Assembly: GCA_033239525.1 (NCBI GenBank)
Contig: BSYO01000025.1
Span: forward strand, 12,310,001 to 12,374,000
Reading direction: 5' to 3'
DNA: 64,000 nt
Source: Nepenthes gracilis
Lineage: Eukaryota; Streptophyta; Magnoliopsida; Caryophyllales; Nepenthaceae
The notes under the pieces were generated by a model. The model saw only the letters and a program-made list of their open reading frames with translations. It was not told where the DNA came from and made no database searches. Of the stretch, positions 12,828-24,348 are shown piece by piece. How positions within the stretch are numbered: position 1 is the first letter of the stretch; each line of letters starts with the position of its first letter. The position numbers were made by a program, and so were the translations under genes.

Positions 12828-13657
12828 CGCCACGCCAGCCCAGGTAAGACACGCAGGCGCACCATGTTGAATGCTTGCACATGCGTTACGCTTTTTGTTA
12901 ATAAAATTACTTTTTCTGTTATTATGCATCTCCATCTATGTGAAATGTTGGCATGCATAGCATTCTTAAACCAAAATGACCTATATTGCCCCTAAGTTGG
13001 CAGGACCATTGTCCGTCCGTAAAGCAAACCATTGGCCATGCGCCAAACGGCCAATAAACGGCCACTAAAAACCTCGCCCGCACGACGGGCAAGTCTGAAA
13101 GGGGACACATCTATCATGGCTCTACGCCAGTCGACCCAGGCGGTCAAAATATTAGGCCTGGGGGCTTTGGAAGCTTCCCAATTGTCGGCCAACAAAAACC
13201 TTAGCGGGAAAGAATAGTAGGCGTGCGGTGACCTTCTCACGTAGAAGAAAGCACCCTCAGTCTACGATCGTCGAGGGCTAGGACCTTAAATATGGTGATT
13301 ATGACGCCTTGAGTAGGGGCCACATACCTCTCGCGGATACCACGCGACTAAGGCCTAGACCCGGAGCCCAGTTGCTGTGGCCTAAAAATTCGGCTGACCC
13401 TTGGTATGGTTCCATGGGACTTGCGACGACATCCGCTCTACCGGATTGAGCTTCCCATCAAATGCGCGAGATGCAGCGACATCCTCCGACGAAGGACGAG
13501 CACAGCGCAAGAAGGCACCTGACTAGGGCCTTGGCGACGATAGCATTGCGAGTTTAGCCTACAAATACGGGGCATGACCCCACAAACCACATTGAACGAA
13601 GGGTCCGGTCTAACATACCGCATCGGGAGACAATGTATACGAAAGAGAAGGAAATCA
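12828..13657. other. Element 1 spacer between pol and the antisense gene
   Basis: About 830 bp after the integrase stop with no open frame that can be supported. It lies where Elements 2, 3 and 4 carry short tandem arrays; none was seen here. The right end runs into the 3' end of the antisense gene. Confidence 0.5.
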
Positions 13658-13660
13658 CTC

Positions 13661-13666
13661 TTTATT
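13661..13666 (-). terminator. AATAAA signal for Element 1 antisense gene
   Basis: TTTATT on the plus strand, AATAAA on the minus strand, about 90 nt past the stop codon of the antisense gene ending at 13758. A U-rich stretch lies between them, as is usual for plant 3' ends. Element 2 has AATAAA at the matching place on its antisense strand. Confidence 0.5.
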
Positions 13667-13757
13667 CGTTTGCCGAGAAGAAGTAAATACATAAGCAGGG
13701 GAGGAACAAAAACAAAATAATAATAGGGGGCGACCGAGCAACCTATACAGGGAAAGG

Positions 13758-15702
13758 CTACTTTGGGGGACAGGACGGACTGGCTTCCTCATGGAAGTTC
13801 CTCAAGCGGGATGCTTCCCTGATCCCAGTGTTTCTAGGATGAAAAACTCCTTCGGGTACATCAGGAGCAACCAGGGAAGCGATCCTACAACACAGACGAA
13901 TGCCGTCCCAAAATCGAGCCTCCAGCAAAGCGCTCGCCTCCGATGGGGTGATCCGGCCAATCATATCCCTAGATAGGCGTGCATGTCATCCTCCAGAGCG
14001 ACAAGCGAAGCTTCCAGGTGTGCCACTTTCTACTGCAAGCGCCTGACCTCCTGTTGCACCCGTTCGCTGTCCCCTCGAAGGGAGGTGACCTGGGCTCTCT
14101 TGTGATGAATGGCTTACAGCCCACGATTGAAGCCCCCGTGGAAGAGGGCGACTAGTCCGTCGAAAGGATCAACATCCTAGGAATCTGCAGGAGAAGAGGA
14201 AGGCATTAGAAGAATCCCTAAAGTATGCGGCAGCAGGGGAGTGCTAGATTGGGAGGACCATACCTGAGTGGGAGCGGCGCTCGAGGGATGTGCAAAACCA
14301 CCTGGCGGAGGCCCTTCCCAAGGCTCCTCCTATTAGGCCGCGGGGGCCAAGCTAGCCGGAAGGGTGACAGACGTAGGAGCACTTGGGGGCACTGACCCTG
14401 AAGACGTCCTGGCTACCTCCGCTCCAGCTCCCGGCGCACTGGCGACCAGTACGACTCCGGTCTCCGATGCTGCAGGGATGTCTTCGAGGATCCCACCCTC
14501 TGAAATGGGCAGCACGAAAATAATAGTTGGCTCCAAGGATCTCCCTAACTTTGACGTTGGCGCGGGCGTTGCCGTACGTGATCCCTCAGGGTCATCAAGG
14601 TCCAAGACGCCGCCCGCCATTCCCGGGGCTACATCCACGAATACATTGGCGATGGAATGCGCGGAGGGCCCCTCAGTGGGTTGAGGCTCCACCTCGTCGA
14701 CTTTGAGCGCTACTAGCCCCGCGGCTGGAGTCGACGGTGGTTCGGCAACCTCCCCCTGGTGCCCTGTGCTCGTAGCCACCTCTAGGACCGGATCCCGGGT
14801 CTCAATAGCAGAATTAACAGCTTGCCTCTGGGACCTCCGTGTCGAAGTGCCTCCGGCTTCCCTAAACCTCTTCAGGGGAGCCTCAACCCCCTCTTCATCT
14901 GAGGACGACTCCAGCAGCGAGCAACTTTCCTCCTTGTCCTCTCCGGACGATCGGAGAGCGACAACTCCCCCAGGCTCTCTCTTACCAGGACCGGCAACGC
15001 TCCAACCCGACGAAGTCTCCTACTTGGCGGCCTCGAATGTGATGGACGTCAAAAAATAGCCCTGGACGGAGAACTTCGCCACCTGGGACTGGATGACAGT
15101 AACCAACTCTGTTGCCTTCGTAGCGTCTTCCGCTGAGGGCTTCTCAAGGAAGAACCCCAAAATCGGGCCCCGAACGCGTGAAAGCTCAAAATCAAAGGGC
15201 TCTTACAGAAAAAAGTATTGGTCTTTCCAGTTCTTGACCAAATCTGGATTGGTCCCTCGAAAATGGAAGTCATTTTTGGGCGACATAGACATCCAGTCCT
15301 CAGACTCCGTAAAGTGAAAAATCAGTCTGGCCGCCTTGGCGTCGAAGGAATTGCCATGAAGGCGAGCGAATATGTACAGGGACACCAGATAATGCAAAGC
15401 ATTGGGGTGAAGTCTCGCCACCGGAACTCCCAACGCCTCCACTAGCGCGTACAGCGTGCACGGCATGGGATAACGAAGTCCCCTTCTCAGGTGGTGCTCG
15501 TAGACCGTGACATAGCCCCTTGGGGGGCGCTGGCTCTATCAGTGGAACCAGGAGCGCGATAGCCCCAATCGCTGGGGATGCCGTAATCTACCACGAGGGC
15601 GGTGATGGCGCTTGCCGTCAAGACGGACTTTGTATTATGAACCCCCCAACGACTCGCCCTGGGAGCCTGAGAAGAAGAAGAACACTCTCTCTTCTTTGCC
15701 AT
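13758..15702 (-). pseudogene. Element 1 antisense accessory gene (PF04195-like domain plus coiled coil), broken
   Basis: It runs opposite to gag-pol. The ATG at 15702 opens MAKKRECSSSSQAPRAS. A domain like Pfam 'Putative gypsy type transposon' follows: LHPNALHYLVSLYIFARLHG then LIFHFTESEDWMSMSPKNDF and WKDQYFF, about 15480-15200. A low-complexity Pro/Ala/Thr/Glu stretch comes next (about 14780-14333). A likely intron is at 14185-14263: donor CACTCAG/GTATGG, acceptor CTTCTCCTGCAG. Exon 2 encodes a coiled coil (about 14110-13970) and a C-terminal block ending at 13758 (EARFWDGIRLCCRIASLVAP). The same layout recurs in Elements 2 and 3. Frameshifts near 15490 and 15200 and stops in exon 2 break it. 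The molecular role is unknown; Tat-lineage elements are known to carry extra antisense ORFs. Confidence 0.78.
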
Positions 15703-15766
15703 ACCTCTTCCACAATACAGGTCAAGAACAGGAAATCTCAGCACGGTGAAAAATCATCCCGATTAG

Positions 15767-15775
15767 TTTAAATAG
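15767..15775 (-). promoter_or_regulatory. TATA-like box upstream of Element 1 antisense gene
   Basis: CTATTTAAA on the minus strand, about 65 nt upstream of the ATG at 15702. Spacing and orientation fit a core promoter for the antisense gene. An identical CTATTTAAA lies upstream of the second antisense module at 16845-16853. Confidence 0.5.
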
Positions 15776-16117
15776 ACAACGAGAGGCCAGTAGGCGGGAA
15801 ACGTAAACGGCACTCACCACGAGTGGCTGGGACATATGCTTGCCCCATGGAGCGTCGTGGGGCCCAAAGTCACCCGCAATCATGGCCATACGCCAGTCTA
15901 AAGAGCGGGTCACCTCAGCCGCCTGGCGAAAATCCACACTGGCACCTCCGCATTAAATGCAAGCTTACGATAGCGAAGCTCACCGAAGGGACGCACGGGT
16001 ATAAAAAAACGAGAATCCAGAAACGAAAACTACGGGAGACAAAGCAGCGCAACAAAATGACGAATTTTGTTACAGTGACTGTCAAAAAATAATTACAGCG
16101 GCTTGCCGCGGGGGCTA

Positions 16118-16843
16118 TCAACTAACTCCCGGGTAATCAACCAGCTGTGCGCGCGTTCGGACGCTGGAGTTGCGAGAGTCCTGGATGCCGACGCGGAAGT
16201 TCGGATCCTCCAGCGAGGCTAGCCTCCAGCTGAGACGGATGTCATCCTGATAATTCCTCTCCAGTGTAGGACCGGCTTCCTTCGACAGGAACCTCGACCT
16301 CAGCTCCGTACCCATCCGCGCGACCTCTGCCCCAAGCTGTAGCAGCAGCTGCTCGTTCTCTTCTTCAAGAACCCGTATTTGGGCCTGAGCCGCCACATTG
16401 GCATTGACGAGTCGAGAAGCCTTTGCATCTGATTCAGTTCACGCATCCTCAAAATGCGCTTCTCATGCCCTCAGCTGCTCCATCTCGGCCACCGTGACTT
16501 GCACACGTGCCTCAATGCTCTCAACCGTCCTGGTGATCTGTTGGAGCAAGAGGTCCCCCCTCCCTGGAGCACGCTCTCAGGAAGAAGTAGAACCCTCTAC
16601 CCTCTCGAAACTTGAAGGCACCCGCGGGAATCGAGCAGGGCTCACGACAGTGGCTTCGGAGTGACCCCCAGTGCGCCGGCGCAAAGCCACGGGGGCGTGG
16701 GACCCGGTCTCGACTATTGGAAGAGCGTTCGGTCGTATGACGACTCCTCCATCAAAGTTGAGGCGAGAGCACACACAGGAAGAACGAACGGCTATCGAGT
16801 ACGCAAACGCAGGAAAGTGCAAAGTCACAGGGAGGCTTGGCAC
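16118..16843 (-). pseudogene. Second antisense module in Element 1: coiled coil plus C-terminal block
   Basis: One minus-strand frame runs from 16843 to 16118 with a few TGA or TAG stops. From about 16560 it encodes a coiled coil (LLLQQITRTVESIEARVQVT, later AQIRVLEEENEQLLLQLGAE). It then has a C-terminal block SRFLSKEAGPTLERNYQDDI followed by RLSWRLASLEDPNF. The block matches the C-terminal block of the antisense genes in all three elements (for example EGKYGDGVNMCRRVLRLIHP in Element 3). No PF04195-like region or clear ATG precedes it, so it looks like an extra copy of the second exon. CTATTTAAA lies just upstream at 16845-16853. Confidence 0.55.
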
Positions 16844-16853
16844 ATTTAAATAG

Positions 16854-18108
16854 GCGAAGTTTTCTCCTGAAAACGGCTGCGCTATGAAGACAAAAGGGGC
16901 AAGAGCTTAGCCAACGAGCGCGCTCCACGTGGAGAATCCCTGAGGCCTCACGCGTTTTCGAGGCAAGTCATAATGACGCGGCGCCTCCTGACCCCAGACG
17001 CATTTAATGCGCCAGACAAGCCAAGGGACGCGATCGCCAACAGTGGCCTCTCCACCCCCACGGGACAGGATGCGGCTCGCCGGGTGAAAACATTCGATAA
17101 AAAGAAGTATGCACAGTGATAAGGGAAAAATGAAGGCAAAAGGGCTACTTCTTTTATTAATAAATACTTTCTTACAAAGTATATAATTTACAGCGACAAG
17201 GGTACGAGAAAGACGACGGTGCGGGACCCAAGGGCCCCAGTGGCTGCCCCAGACAAGCTTGGAGAACGTGATCTACGTGAGATCACCACGGCCGGAAGCC
17301 GTTGGTAACTCAACAAGCGAGAGGAGGCGACCACGCGAGGTGACCACGCGAGGCTCCCCTCGTAGTGGAGATGGCCACGACGAGATCCACTGGGGCGGGA
17401 TACGCACCAGTGCCAAAGTCATCGGGGGAATTAGAGGGAATAACCCCAACAATTTCCTAATCGGGGCTCCAGCCTCTGCCCTCGCCACGGTTCGCGCTCG
17501 GACTCAGTGAAGTGGAGACCATGAGCGACGCACCCCACTAGCGGAAAACATCCCCGCAGAGGTTTTGCCACGGTCCCACCGCACTCCGGACGAGTCACAC
17601 CATGGAGGAAAGGCACGTGACGACAACAGAGTGGCCGAACCACCCTCATTAGCATGAGGAGTGAACTGCAGCACGGAAGTTAGAGCGGCCTTCATCAAGA
17701 ACTTTGGGAATCCAGCTAATCCATCCAACTCCTTCTCAGACCCCCACTAAGAGCAGGATAAACCAGAATCTCCTCATTGCTCCTCTAGAGACGGCCAAGG
17801 AATGTGCTCCACTCGCTAAGGTGCCCTCCTATTTATGGGCAAGATGGGTGCCATTCTCTTGACCAGCGCGGCACGCTCCCCGACAAACGTGTTTCACGGA
17901 ATAGAAAAAGTCCCCTAATCAGACGCAACCCTAAGCACGCGAATCCTGCCGATCAGAGCACCGAATCACGGCAGCGTCAGAAAAGCCTGCGCAGTCGCCT
18001 GGGGAAGGCGCGAGTCCAGAAAATGACGAATGATGGCACGTCCTGAGGAAGGCTGTCGGATCGCAGAATGGACCCAAAAGACATGCCAGGCCCGACCATC
18101 AATCTGCC
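16854..18108. other. Element 1 distal 3' region
   Basis: No recognisable gene. An AATAAA on the minus strand at 17153-17158 (context TATTTATTAATAAAAGAAG) could end a further antisense transcript coming from the right, but no matching coding frame was recognised. The rest is moderately GC-rich sequence leading to the polypurine tract. Confidence 0.4.
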
Positions 18109-18125
18109 CAAGCATGGGAGGCTAG
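18109..18125 (+). other. Polypurine tract of Element 1
   Basis: CATGGGAGGCTAG ends directly before the 3' LTR. Elements 2 and 3 carry CATGGGGGGCTAG at the same place. This is the expected primer site for plus-strand DNA synthesis. Confidence 0.75.
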
Positions 18126-19011
18126 TGTTGGGTCCAATATTAAGGCCCACGAGAATCTCAAGCCCAACACAACAGAGCAAGGGGCCCACGCGGCGTCTAG
18201 CTAGCGAAAGACAATAGGCACCCTACAGTGCATTAATGGGCAGCCGAGAAATGGCCAGGAGAGAGAAGAAACGAGCCAATAGGAGAGCGGCCACGCTACA
18301 ACAGTGGCTCAGGCGGCCGCCCGCAGGCAACCAGCCAATCCCAGCTCGAAGGGAGGCCAAGCGTGGCAGGCAAAGCTCAGGAGCCTGCCTGCTACCGCAA
18401 AGCGACAGCTGATATGACCGGCGGTTAGCGACAGGGACTAGTGGCCAAGGAACCCCAGCAACGGGAGTTCTCGCGCCCAAAATCCTTCGGGGAGGAGCCT
18501 ATAAGAGCTCTCTTCCTCTGCAGAGGAAGGGGCTCCTCCTTCTTCCTTTTCCCAGATAACAAAGAGAGAAAACAATCGAATTGAGATGAGACTCAGGTCT
18601 CGAGGCCACAAATGAGCCCGCTTCTCTCAAGATCTTGATCCCCAAGCCTGCTCAGGCAACAGGACGTTAGCCACCCACTGCGGTGCATCAAGGAAGTCAG
18701 GCCTTCCGCCTCCTGCTCATTGCATTTTCCACTCTGATACATATACTTCATTCACGCATCATCAGCACTCATCCGCACGCCGCCTAGCGCGTGTGTCATT
18801 TCTGTTTATTGCGGGAACTTGCTGACTTGAGCGTCGGAGTGGCCGTGGTGGAAAAAATCCCGCCGGACCTCTGACATCTTGTTTGTTGATTGTGTTGTGT
18901 AGGTTCAGGTTAAGAGATATGGAGACCAGACCCTCATCCTGACGCTCCAACGTGGCCGAAAACCCGGAGGCTTCTTAATTCGTACAACAATCACCGACCC
19001 AGGAAGCAATA
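18126..19011 (+). repeat. Element 1 3' LTR
   Basis: 886 bp, TGTTGGG at the start, ending GGAAGCAATA where the 5' LTR has GGACGCAACA, so the terminal CA has decayed to TA. Followed by GAAAC, the right copy of the target duplication. Confidence 0.9.
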
Positions 19012-19016
19012 GAAAC

Positions 19017-19371
19017 AATGAAAGTTATATGTGGGTGATTACAGAATTTTAAAATAAGTAATTTTTTGGCAATTCAAAAGTTTAATATGCAATAGTATAA
19101 ATATATTGGAGATTATTATATCATCATCAAATATCACTGGTTAAAGAAATTCTCAAATTCAAATTTATTAATTTATAAATTAATTATTATTTAAAATATA
19201 AAAAATAAGAGTTGATAATAATTTGAGAGTACATGAGCCGTAAATTCCACTAGGTTAAGCAACATAAAGCAAAAAAAAAAAAAAATCATTCTATAGAGGA
19301 AATTTTGATATTTGAGTCACCTTCTCCTCCTTTATGAGAGTTATTAGCATTGTAAATGAAAAATTTTTGCA

Positions 19372-19436
<65 letters not shown>

Positions 19437-20330
19437 CAGTTCCAAGTTGCAAAAATGTTCTTGCTACATTGTGGAATATAACTTTGTAAATTTGAGTGCT
19501 TGTATAATATTTTAATTGTTTAAGTTCTATGAAATAACATAATAAAAGCTTTTGAATTGGCCCCAACACTTCTTGTCACGATCCAAACACAGATAGGTAT
19601 TAATTCATAATAAGTAAATCCAAATAATAATAATATATAAATAATTAAAATCTAGATAACTCAAAGTCGGGACCGATATATTAAACTCAAAGGCCGAAAC
19701 AATATAAAAACTACAAATTCGAATGGATATAAAATTTGATTGAACTAAACTCCAATTAACCTTCAACAATAATAATAAATAAATCTAATTAAATCTAAAA
19801 ATACTTACAAGGAAAAGCATATAATAATTATCCAAACTATCACGATATAAATTATATCAAAATTTATTCACTATTGGGTTTATCAAAATATACAAACTGT
19901 AATAAATTAAAATATATAATAATTTCAATCATGAGTCACATATGCAATTCAAACACAAATTAAAAATATAAATAAAACTAAACCAAATCTTCAAATCTTC
20001 TTCATCTGAATATTGTAAGTATCCATAATTTGTTAATTTAAAAGGTTATAAAATATTCGTAAAAGATGAGTTTAAACTCAATAAATATAGATGATAATAA
20101 TATATATCTATAAAATAGATAGAGAGAAGAAAAATGATAAAATACACACAAACTTTAATATTTATATCAAATATTTCAGTATGTCATATGTCTAAATAGT
20201 TAGTTCAAATATGATTTCATATGCCAAACTTCGTAATACATATACCAAATAATTCAAATTGTACAAAATTGTTTAAAATTCAAATAATATGCTTTCTAAA
20301 TGCTCAAATTTCCTAAGCCTAATAGCTTTG
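19017..20330. other. AT-rich spacer between Elements 1 and 2
   Basis: AT-rich DNA without genes, apart from the microsatellite annotated separately. No structure beyond poly-A and poly-T tracts could be supported. Confidence 0.6.
19372..19436. repeat. (ATT)n microsatellite
   Basis: About 21 uninterrupted ATT units. The poly-Asn frame reading through it on the minus strand is an artefact. Confidence 0.97.
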
Positions 20331-20335
20331 AATAT

Positions 20336-21504
20336 TGATGCGTCTCTGGATCCGAATTTCGAACAGATTCGGATGATTCCCCTGTCTTGGCTCCGACTCC
20401 ATTCCCTGAGTTGGATCCTACACACTACTAAACAGAACAAGAGGTCAGCGTGTTCGACGGAAAGTTTTCCCACCGAAAATACTCCGACGCTCAAGTCAGT
20501 AAATCAGTCTTCAAAAGGAAGAAACTGAAAATAGAGAGAGAGAGTTTGAGTGTTTGGTCCAGATGTAAGAGAGACGTGAGGTCTTCTTGAATCTGGAAGG
20601 TGGGAAGACAGTAAACGGCCGCGTGGATCCGCTTGTTGCCTTAGGGTTTTTTGGAGGATGAAGGTGGCAGTGAAGGCAGATTTCTCAGAGTACTCAATTG
20701 AGTTTTAAAAGCGTGATTGAGAGCCACTTTTGTGTTGTGTCACCGAAAGTGTCAATGAAAGCATAGATCAGAGTCCGCCCCTAGAATGATGATTCTAGGG
20801 TTTATTTAATGGCTGAGAGGGTGATCTTCCTCCTTTGGAAGGCGTGATCCCCTCTATCCACCTTGGCTGGCTTGCCTTCTGGAGCGAATGCCAGTTGCCA
20901 AGGTGGGCGTGATTGTTTCCTTATGAGGCGGCCAATAACTTTTCAAATTGGTTTCTTTCCTCCTCAGTATATTACCGTTGGAGTGCCTTGGTTGGCAAGG
21001 AATTGGGAAGATCTGGCGCCTTCCTTCTTTGAAGGGCGCCAATCTTGTCAATGTCCTTTTTGGTCTGAGTTGAGATCGTGGAATATCATTGGAAAGCCGT
21101 TATTGGCCTTTTGATGATTCGTGGGCCCAAACGGGTCAGGCCCGTTACTGCAGAAAGGCTTCTTGGGGCCCATGGTGCAAAACGCGGACGGTCAACGTTT
21201 GAGTTGACCGGCAGCGTGCGTGTTGGCTGCCCTTGTGAAGGACGGCAGCTATTAACCGCCTGATGGGCCATGGGCTTGAGTGTGTCGAGCCCATTCGTAG
21301 TAAGCTTCTTTGGGCCCAAGGCGCCAAGGCGGCAGTCAGCGTTTGAGTTATTTATGCATTTTGGTGTTAGTGACAGTCAGCAACGCCGTTGACCGCCCGG
21401 GCTTTTCGGCTCTTGGGCCCGTTTTGATTGGGCCGTTAGAGTGTTGACCGTCGTCTTGGGCCTTTGACTTTTGTGAAGCCAGTCCATTTTTGGTGTACCC
21501 ATCA
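20336..21504 (-). repeat. Element 2 3' LTR
   Basis: 1169 bp. It aligns with 30154-31331; for example GCGTGATCCCCTCTATCCAC occurs in both. TGATG...ATCA ends, with the polypurine tract directly inside it. Confidence 0.9.
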
Positions 21505-21520
21505 CTAGCCCCCCATGCTT
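21505..21520 (-). other. Polypurine tract of Element 2
   Basis: On the minus strand the sequence AAGCATGGGGGGCTAG abuts the LTR, the same tract as in Elements 1 and 3. Confidence 0.8.
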
Positions 21521-22017
21521 GTGGCCAGAAGTCTGGCCTCCAGTATGCTCATGATGGGATGCCTTTTTTTGCTCTGAGGATCTTGTAGGAATTCATAAAA
21601 AGTCGTGAAGGAGAGTTTGACCGGAATCGTTGACCGTCCTGGTCAATTCCAGAGCACCAGAATTGTTGACCGTTTTGGTCAATTCCGGAGTACCAGAATT
21701 GTTGACCGTTTTGGCCAATTTTGGGAACGCTTTCTGCCAGCCTTTGGCCGGTTTACGGGGCAGAAAACGACACGTGTCTCCCGTTGGTTGGGCGGAGATC
21801 TTGGCCATTAATGCGCCAGAGATCCGTCCTCTTGCAGGGTCAAGTGGGAAGGCGATACGTGGCAATCCTGACGGCGGCCTTAATGGGGGGTTGTATGCTT
21901 GGCGCTTAAGTTTTCCTTTCGTACTTTTGAAATTACTTACGCCTTCAAACCGTCGTCTTCTTCGTTCTCGTTTCTCAGACGAACTCTTCCAAAAGAAACC
22001 CTAGCTTTCGCTCGATT

Positions 22018-23804
22018 ATGGCGTCAGTCGCAGACTTGCCGTCCGTATTGAGAGAAAACGATGTTAAGGCACTGTGCGTTGAATTTAATATTCCCAAGGA
22101 GATGGCCTGGAGGGTTCCAGGCAAGGACGACAAAGCCTTTTCTCCACCGGACGGGTTCATCACCGTTTACGAGGCCCATCTAAGAAGCGGTCTCCGTCTG
22201 CCTTTGCCGGAAGAGCTGGAGTCGATCGTGGCGGCTCTACGAGTATCCATCGCTCAGCTCCATGCCAACGCAGTGAGGTACCTTTGCACTTTATGTATTT
22301 TTGCCCGGAAGCTTGGCCAAAAATTTAGGATGTCTGACGTTAAAGTTGTATTTAAAGTGAACCAGGGGGCGGAGTGGATTTTACTCAGTCCCTGTACGGG
22401 AATAAAAATTAACACGGCCATTCATGATTATTTGAAAAAGCTGGAAAAATCGGTTCTTCTTTGTGAAAGTGGGAGAAGCGGCCTGTGCGAGGAGTTGGGC
22501 CGAGGTTAGGAGGTGTACCTTGATACGCCGTCTCGGACAGTGAGCGCCTCCCTACGCATGGTTGACCGAGGCCATACGGCTTAACCCCGATGAGTTCAAG
22601 AGGACTTCTTGGTTTCCCAGGCGGAGACCAAGAAGGTTAAATGGGGGCTGCCATCATCGGATCGAAGCCTCACCCTCAGATTATGATGATGAGACTGAAG
22701 ACTCGAGGGGTGTGATCATGCCCGAGGCCCACGGAGGAAGCCCTTTGAGAGGTAATTGGCACGCCCTCATCGTCTTCGTCGCGAGATTGACCTTGTGGCT
22801 GCCCGGGATCTGCGGCGGATCTGGCACCACCTCTGGAGTGGGGAAGTCCGTCGAGGATAGGCTAGCGGTGGCCGGAGGAGTCATCCTGGCCCAGTCTGCG
22901 GCGAGGGTGGTTCAGTATTTGCCTGGATGGAATCTGCGGAGGAGCGAGCTCGCGGCGTGCTTGAGGGTTCACGCGTTTTTATTGTGGAGCCGTTGGCGAA
23001 GCTGATCCACCGGCGGTTGTTCCAAAGGCGGACGGGAGAAGAAGCTGCTGCGGCCTCGAAGTGCACCAATTGAGGAGCCCGCCACTGCTGTTGATGATGA
23101 TGAGTTTCTGGACCGTATTTTGGATGAAGCAGCGGCGTGTTTGGCGCGAGAGGATGCTCCTGACTCATCATCTTCTATTCCACCGCCAGCTGGACCAGGC
23201 CTAGAGTCCAGGCCTGTGAGGCCCTTCAGGAAGACTTATGAGGTATGACTTTTGCAATGGCTCCCTTGTATTTCTTTCTTCCTTGTGTTTGTAACTCACA
23301 CTTCGCTTTTGTCCTGTGCAGTAGAGAAGGTTGGTCTCAGCTGTCTCCCGGGAAGTAGAGCAGCACGATCGCATCATCGCGGATCGGGAGGCTGAGATCG
23401 CCTGGCTGGAGGCCAAGCTGGCTGCCTCAGGAGGGGAGCTCCGTGAGCAGACCGTTGCTCTTGAGGTTGTCATGGCGGGCGTGGAGGCAAAAAATGCTGA
23501 GCTGAGAGCCGAGGTCACTCGCTTGAAGGAGGAGGAGGATTGACTTAAGGCGAGCAATTAGCTCCTTGCCGATAGAGCCGCAGCCTCAGAGAACGAGTTG
23601 GCCACTCGGATCAGCCTCCATGAGATCGGAGGGGCACTGCACGCCCGGCTGTTAGAGGGGCTCAACATTGGGCGGCGCGTTGCATTGTTAATCGATCCTA
23701 ACTTTCCAATTGAGCTTATTAATCAGAGTAAACGCGCTGCGCAACGCAAGGAAGACTTGGTGGGAGAGCCCCGAGACAGTCAGGGTGGTCCGCCGCCTTT
23801 ATAG
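22018..23804 (+). pseudogene. Element 2 accessory gene, antisense to gag-pol, with intron
   Basis: The ATG at 22018 (context ATTATGGCGTCA) follows a leader containing AAACCCTAGCTTTCGCTCG, typical of plant 5' UTRs. Residues 1-163 are open and hold the PF04195-like domain: GFITVYEAHLRSGLRLPLPE then HANAVRYLCTLCIFARKLG and EWILLSPCTGIK. A TAG at 22507 and frameshifts follow. The likely intron is 23243-23321 (79 bp): donor TTATGAG/GTATGA, acceptor TGTCCTGTGCAG. Exon 2 is one frame with two stops; it encodes a coiled coil (REAEIAWLEAKLAAS, AELRAEVTRLKEEED) and a C-terminal block ending at 23804 (LEGLNIGRRVALLIDPNFPI). Intron length and position match Element 1. The function is unknown; domain order suggests a nucleic-acid or protein-binding accessory factor, which is inference. 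Confidence 0.78.
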
Positions 23805-23863
23805 CCTTTTGCACATTCTTTGTACTTTAGGGACTTATGTAAAATGTAATACACTTTTTGAGT

Positions 23864-23869
23864 AATAAA
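23864..23869 (+). terminator. AATAAA signal for Element 2 accessory gene
   Basis: AATAAA in AGTAATAAAATGG, 60 nt after the stop at 23804, preceded by TATGTAAAATGTAAT, the type of far-upstream signal found at plant 3' ends. Confidence 0.6.
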
Positions 23870-24348
23870 ATGGAAATTCCATTCAATTTGGTGTCCACTG
23901 TCTTTATTGCTTTTTGTGTTTGTGCGAATCATTGCATTAGGCGGCCAACACAGTTGGCGGTAACGTTGCCCAGTTGCCTAGGAGCCGAGTCCCTAGGCTT
24001 GGCGGTGGTTGCGTTAACCGACCTTGCGGTGTTGTCAAGTGGAAACTTGGGCAGTCGGTGTTGGAGTAGGAACGCTTCTCGCCACTGTTCGATCACGCAA
24101 CCCTTTCGTTGAGAAGGTTAGTGCGCGGGGCAGCCAACTGGTTATTTGTTTGCCCTAAGGAATGAGATCCTTAAAATTTGGATAGGTGGATTTTGTGTTA
24201 ACTTGACTGGCGGAAGCCGTGCAAGTGATGACTTGGGCAGCCAATGTTGGAGAAGAAATATTTCTCCCTTCGACCGTCGTTGACTGACGTTGCTGCTCCT
24301 CGAAAAGAGGTCGTCGCGTGTGCCATATTTGCCCCCTAAGGTTTTTAG

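Larger units (their letters stand above)
6415..19011 (+). mobile_element. Element 1: Tat-lineage Ty3/gypsy LTR retrotransposon, degenerate
   Basis: The element is about 12.6 kb, bounded by two related LTRs beginning TGTTGGGTCCAATATTAAG and flanked by near-identical 5-bp target duplications (CAAAC at 6410-6414, GAAAC at 19012-19016). In order it holds LTR, primer-binding site, gag, pol, a long 3' region with at least one antisense gene, polypurine tract and LTR. The pol order (protease, RT, RNase H, second RNase H, integrase) and the long 3' region with antisense genes place it in the Tat lineage. gag and pol carry many stops and frameshifts and the RT active site is altered, so it is not autonomous. 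LTRs are roughly 85-90% identical by eye, so it is older than Element 3. Confidence 0.93.

Noticed and set aside
17804..18046. 80-residue plus-strand frame before the Element 1 3' LTR
   Set aside because: No similarity to the other elements at this position and no recognisable motif.
19291..19569. Minus-strand frame with a poly-Asn run
   Set aside because: Artefact of the (ATT)n microsatellite.
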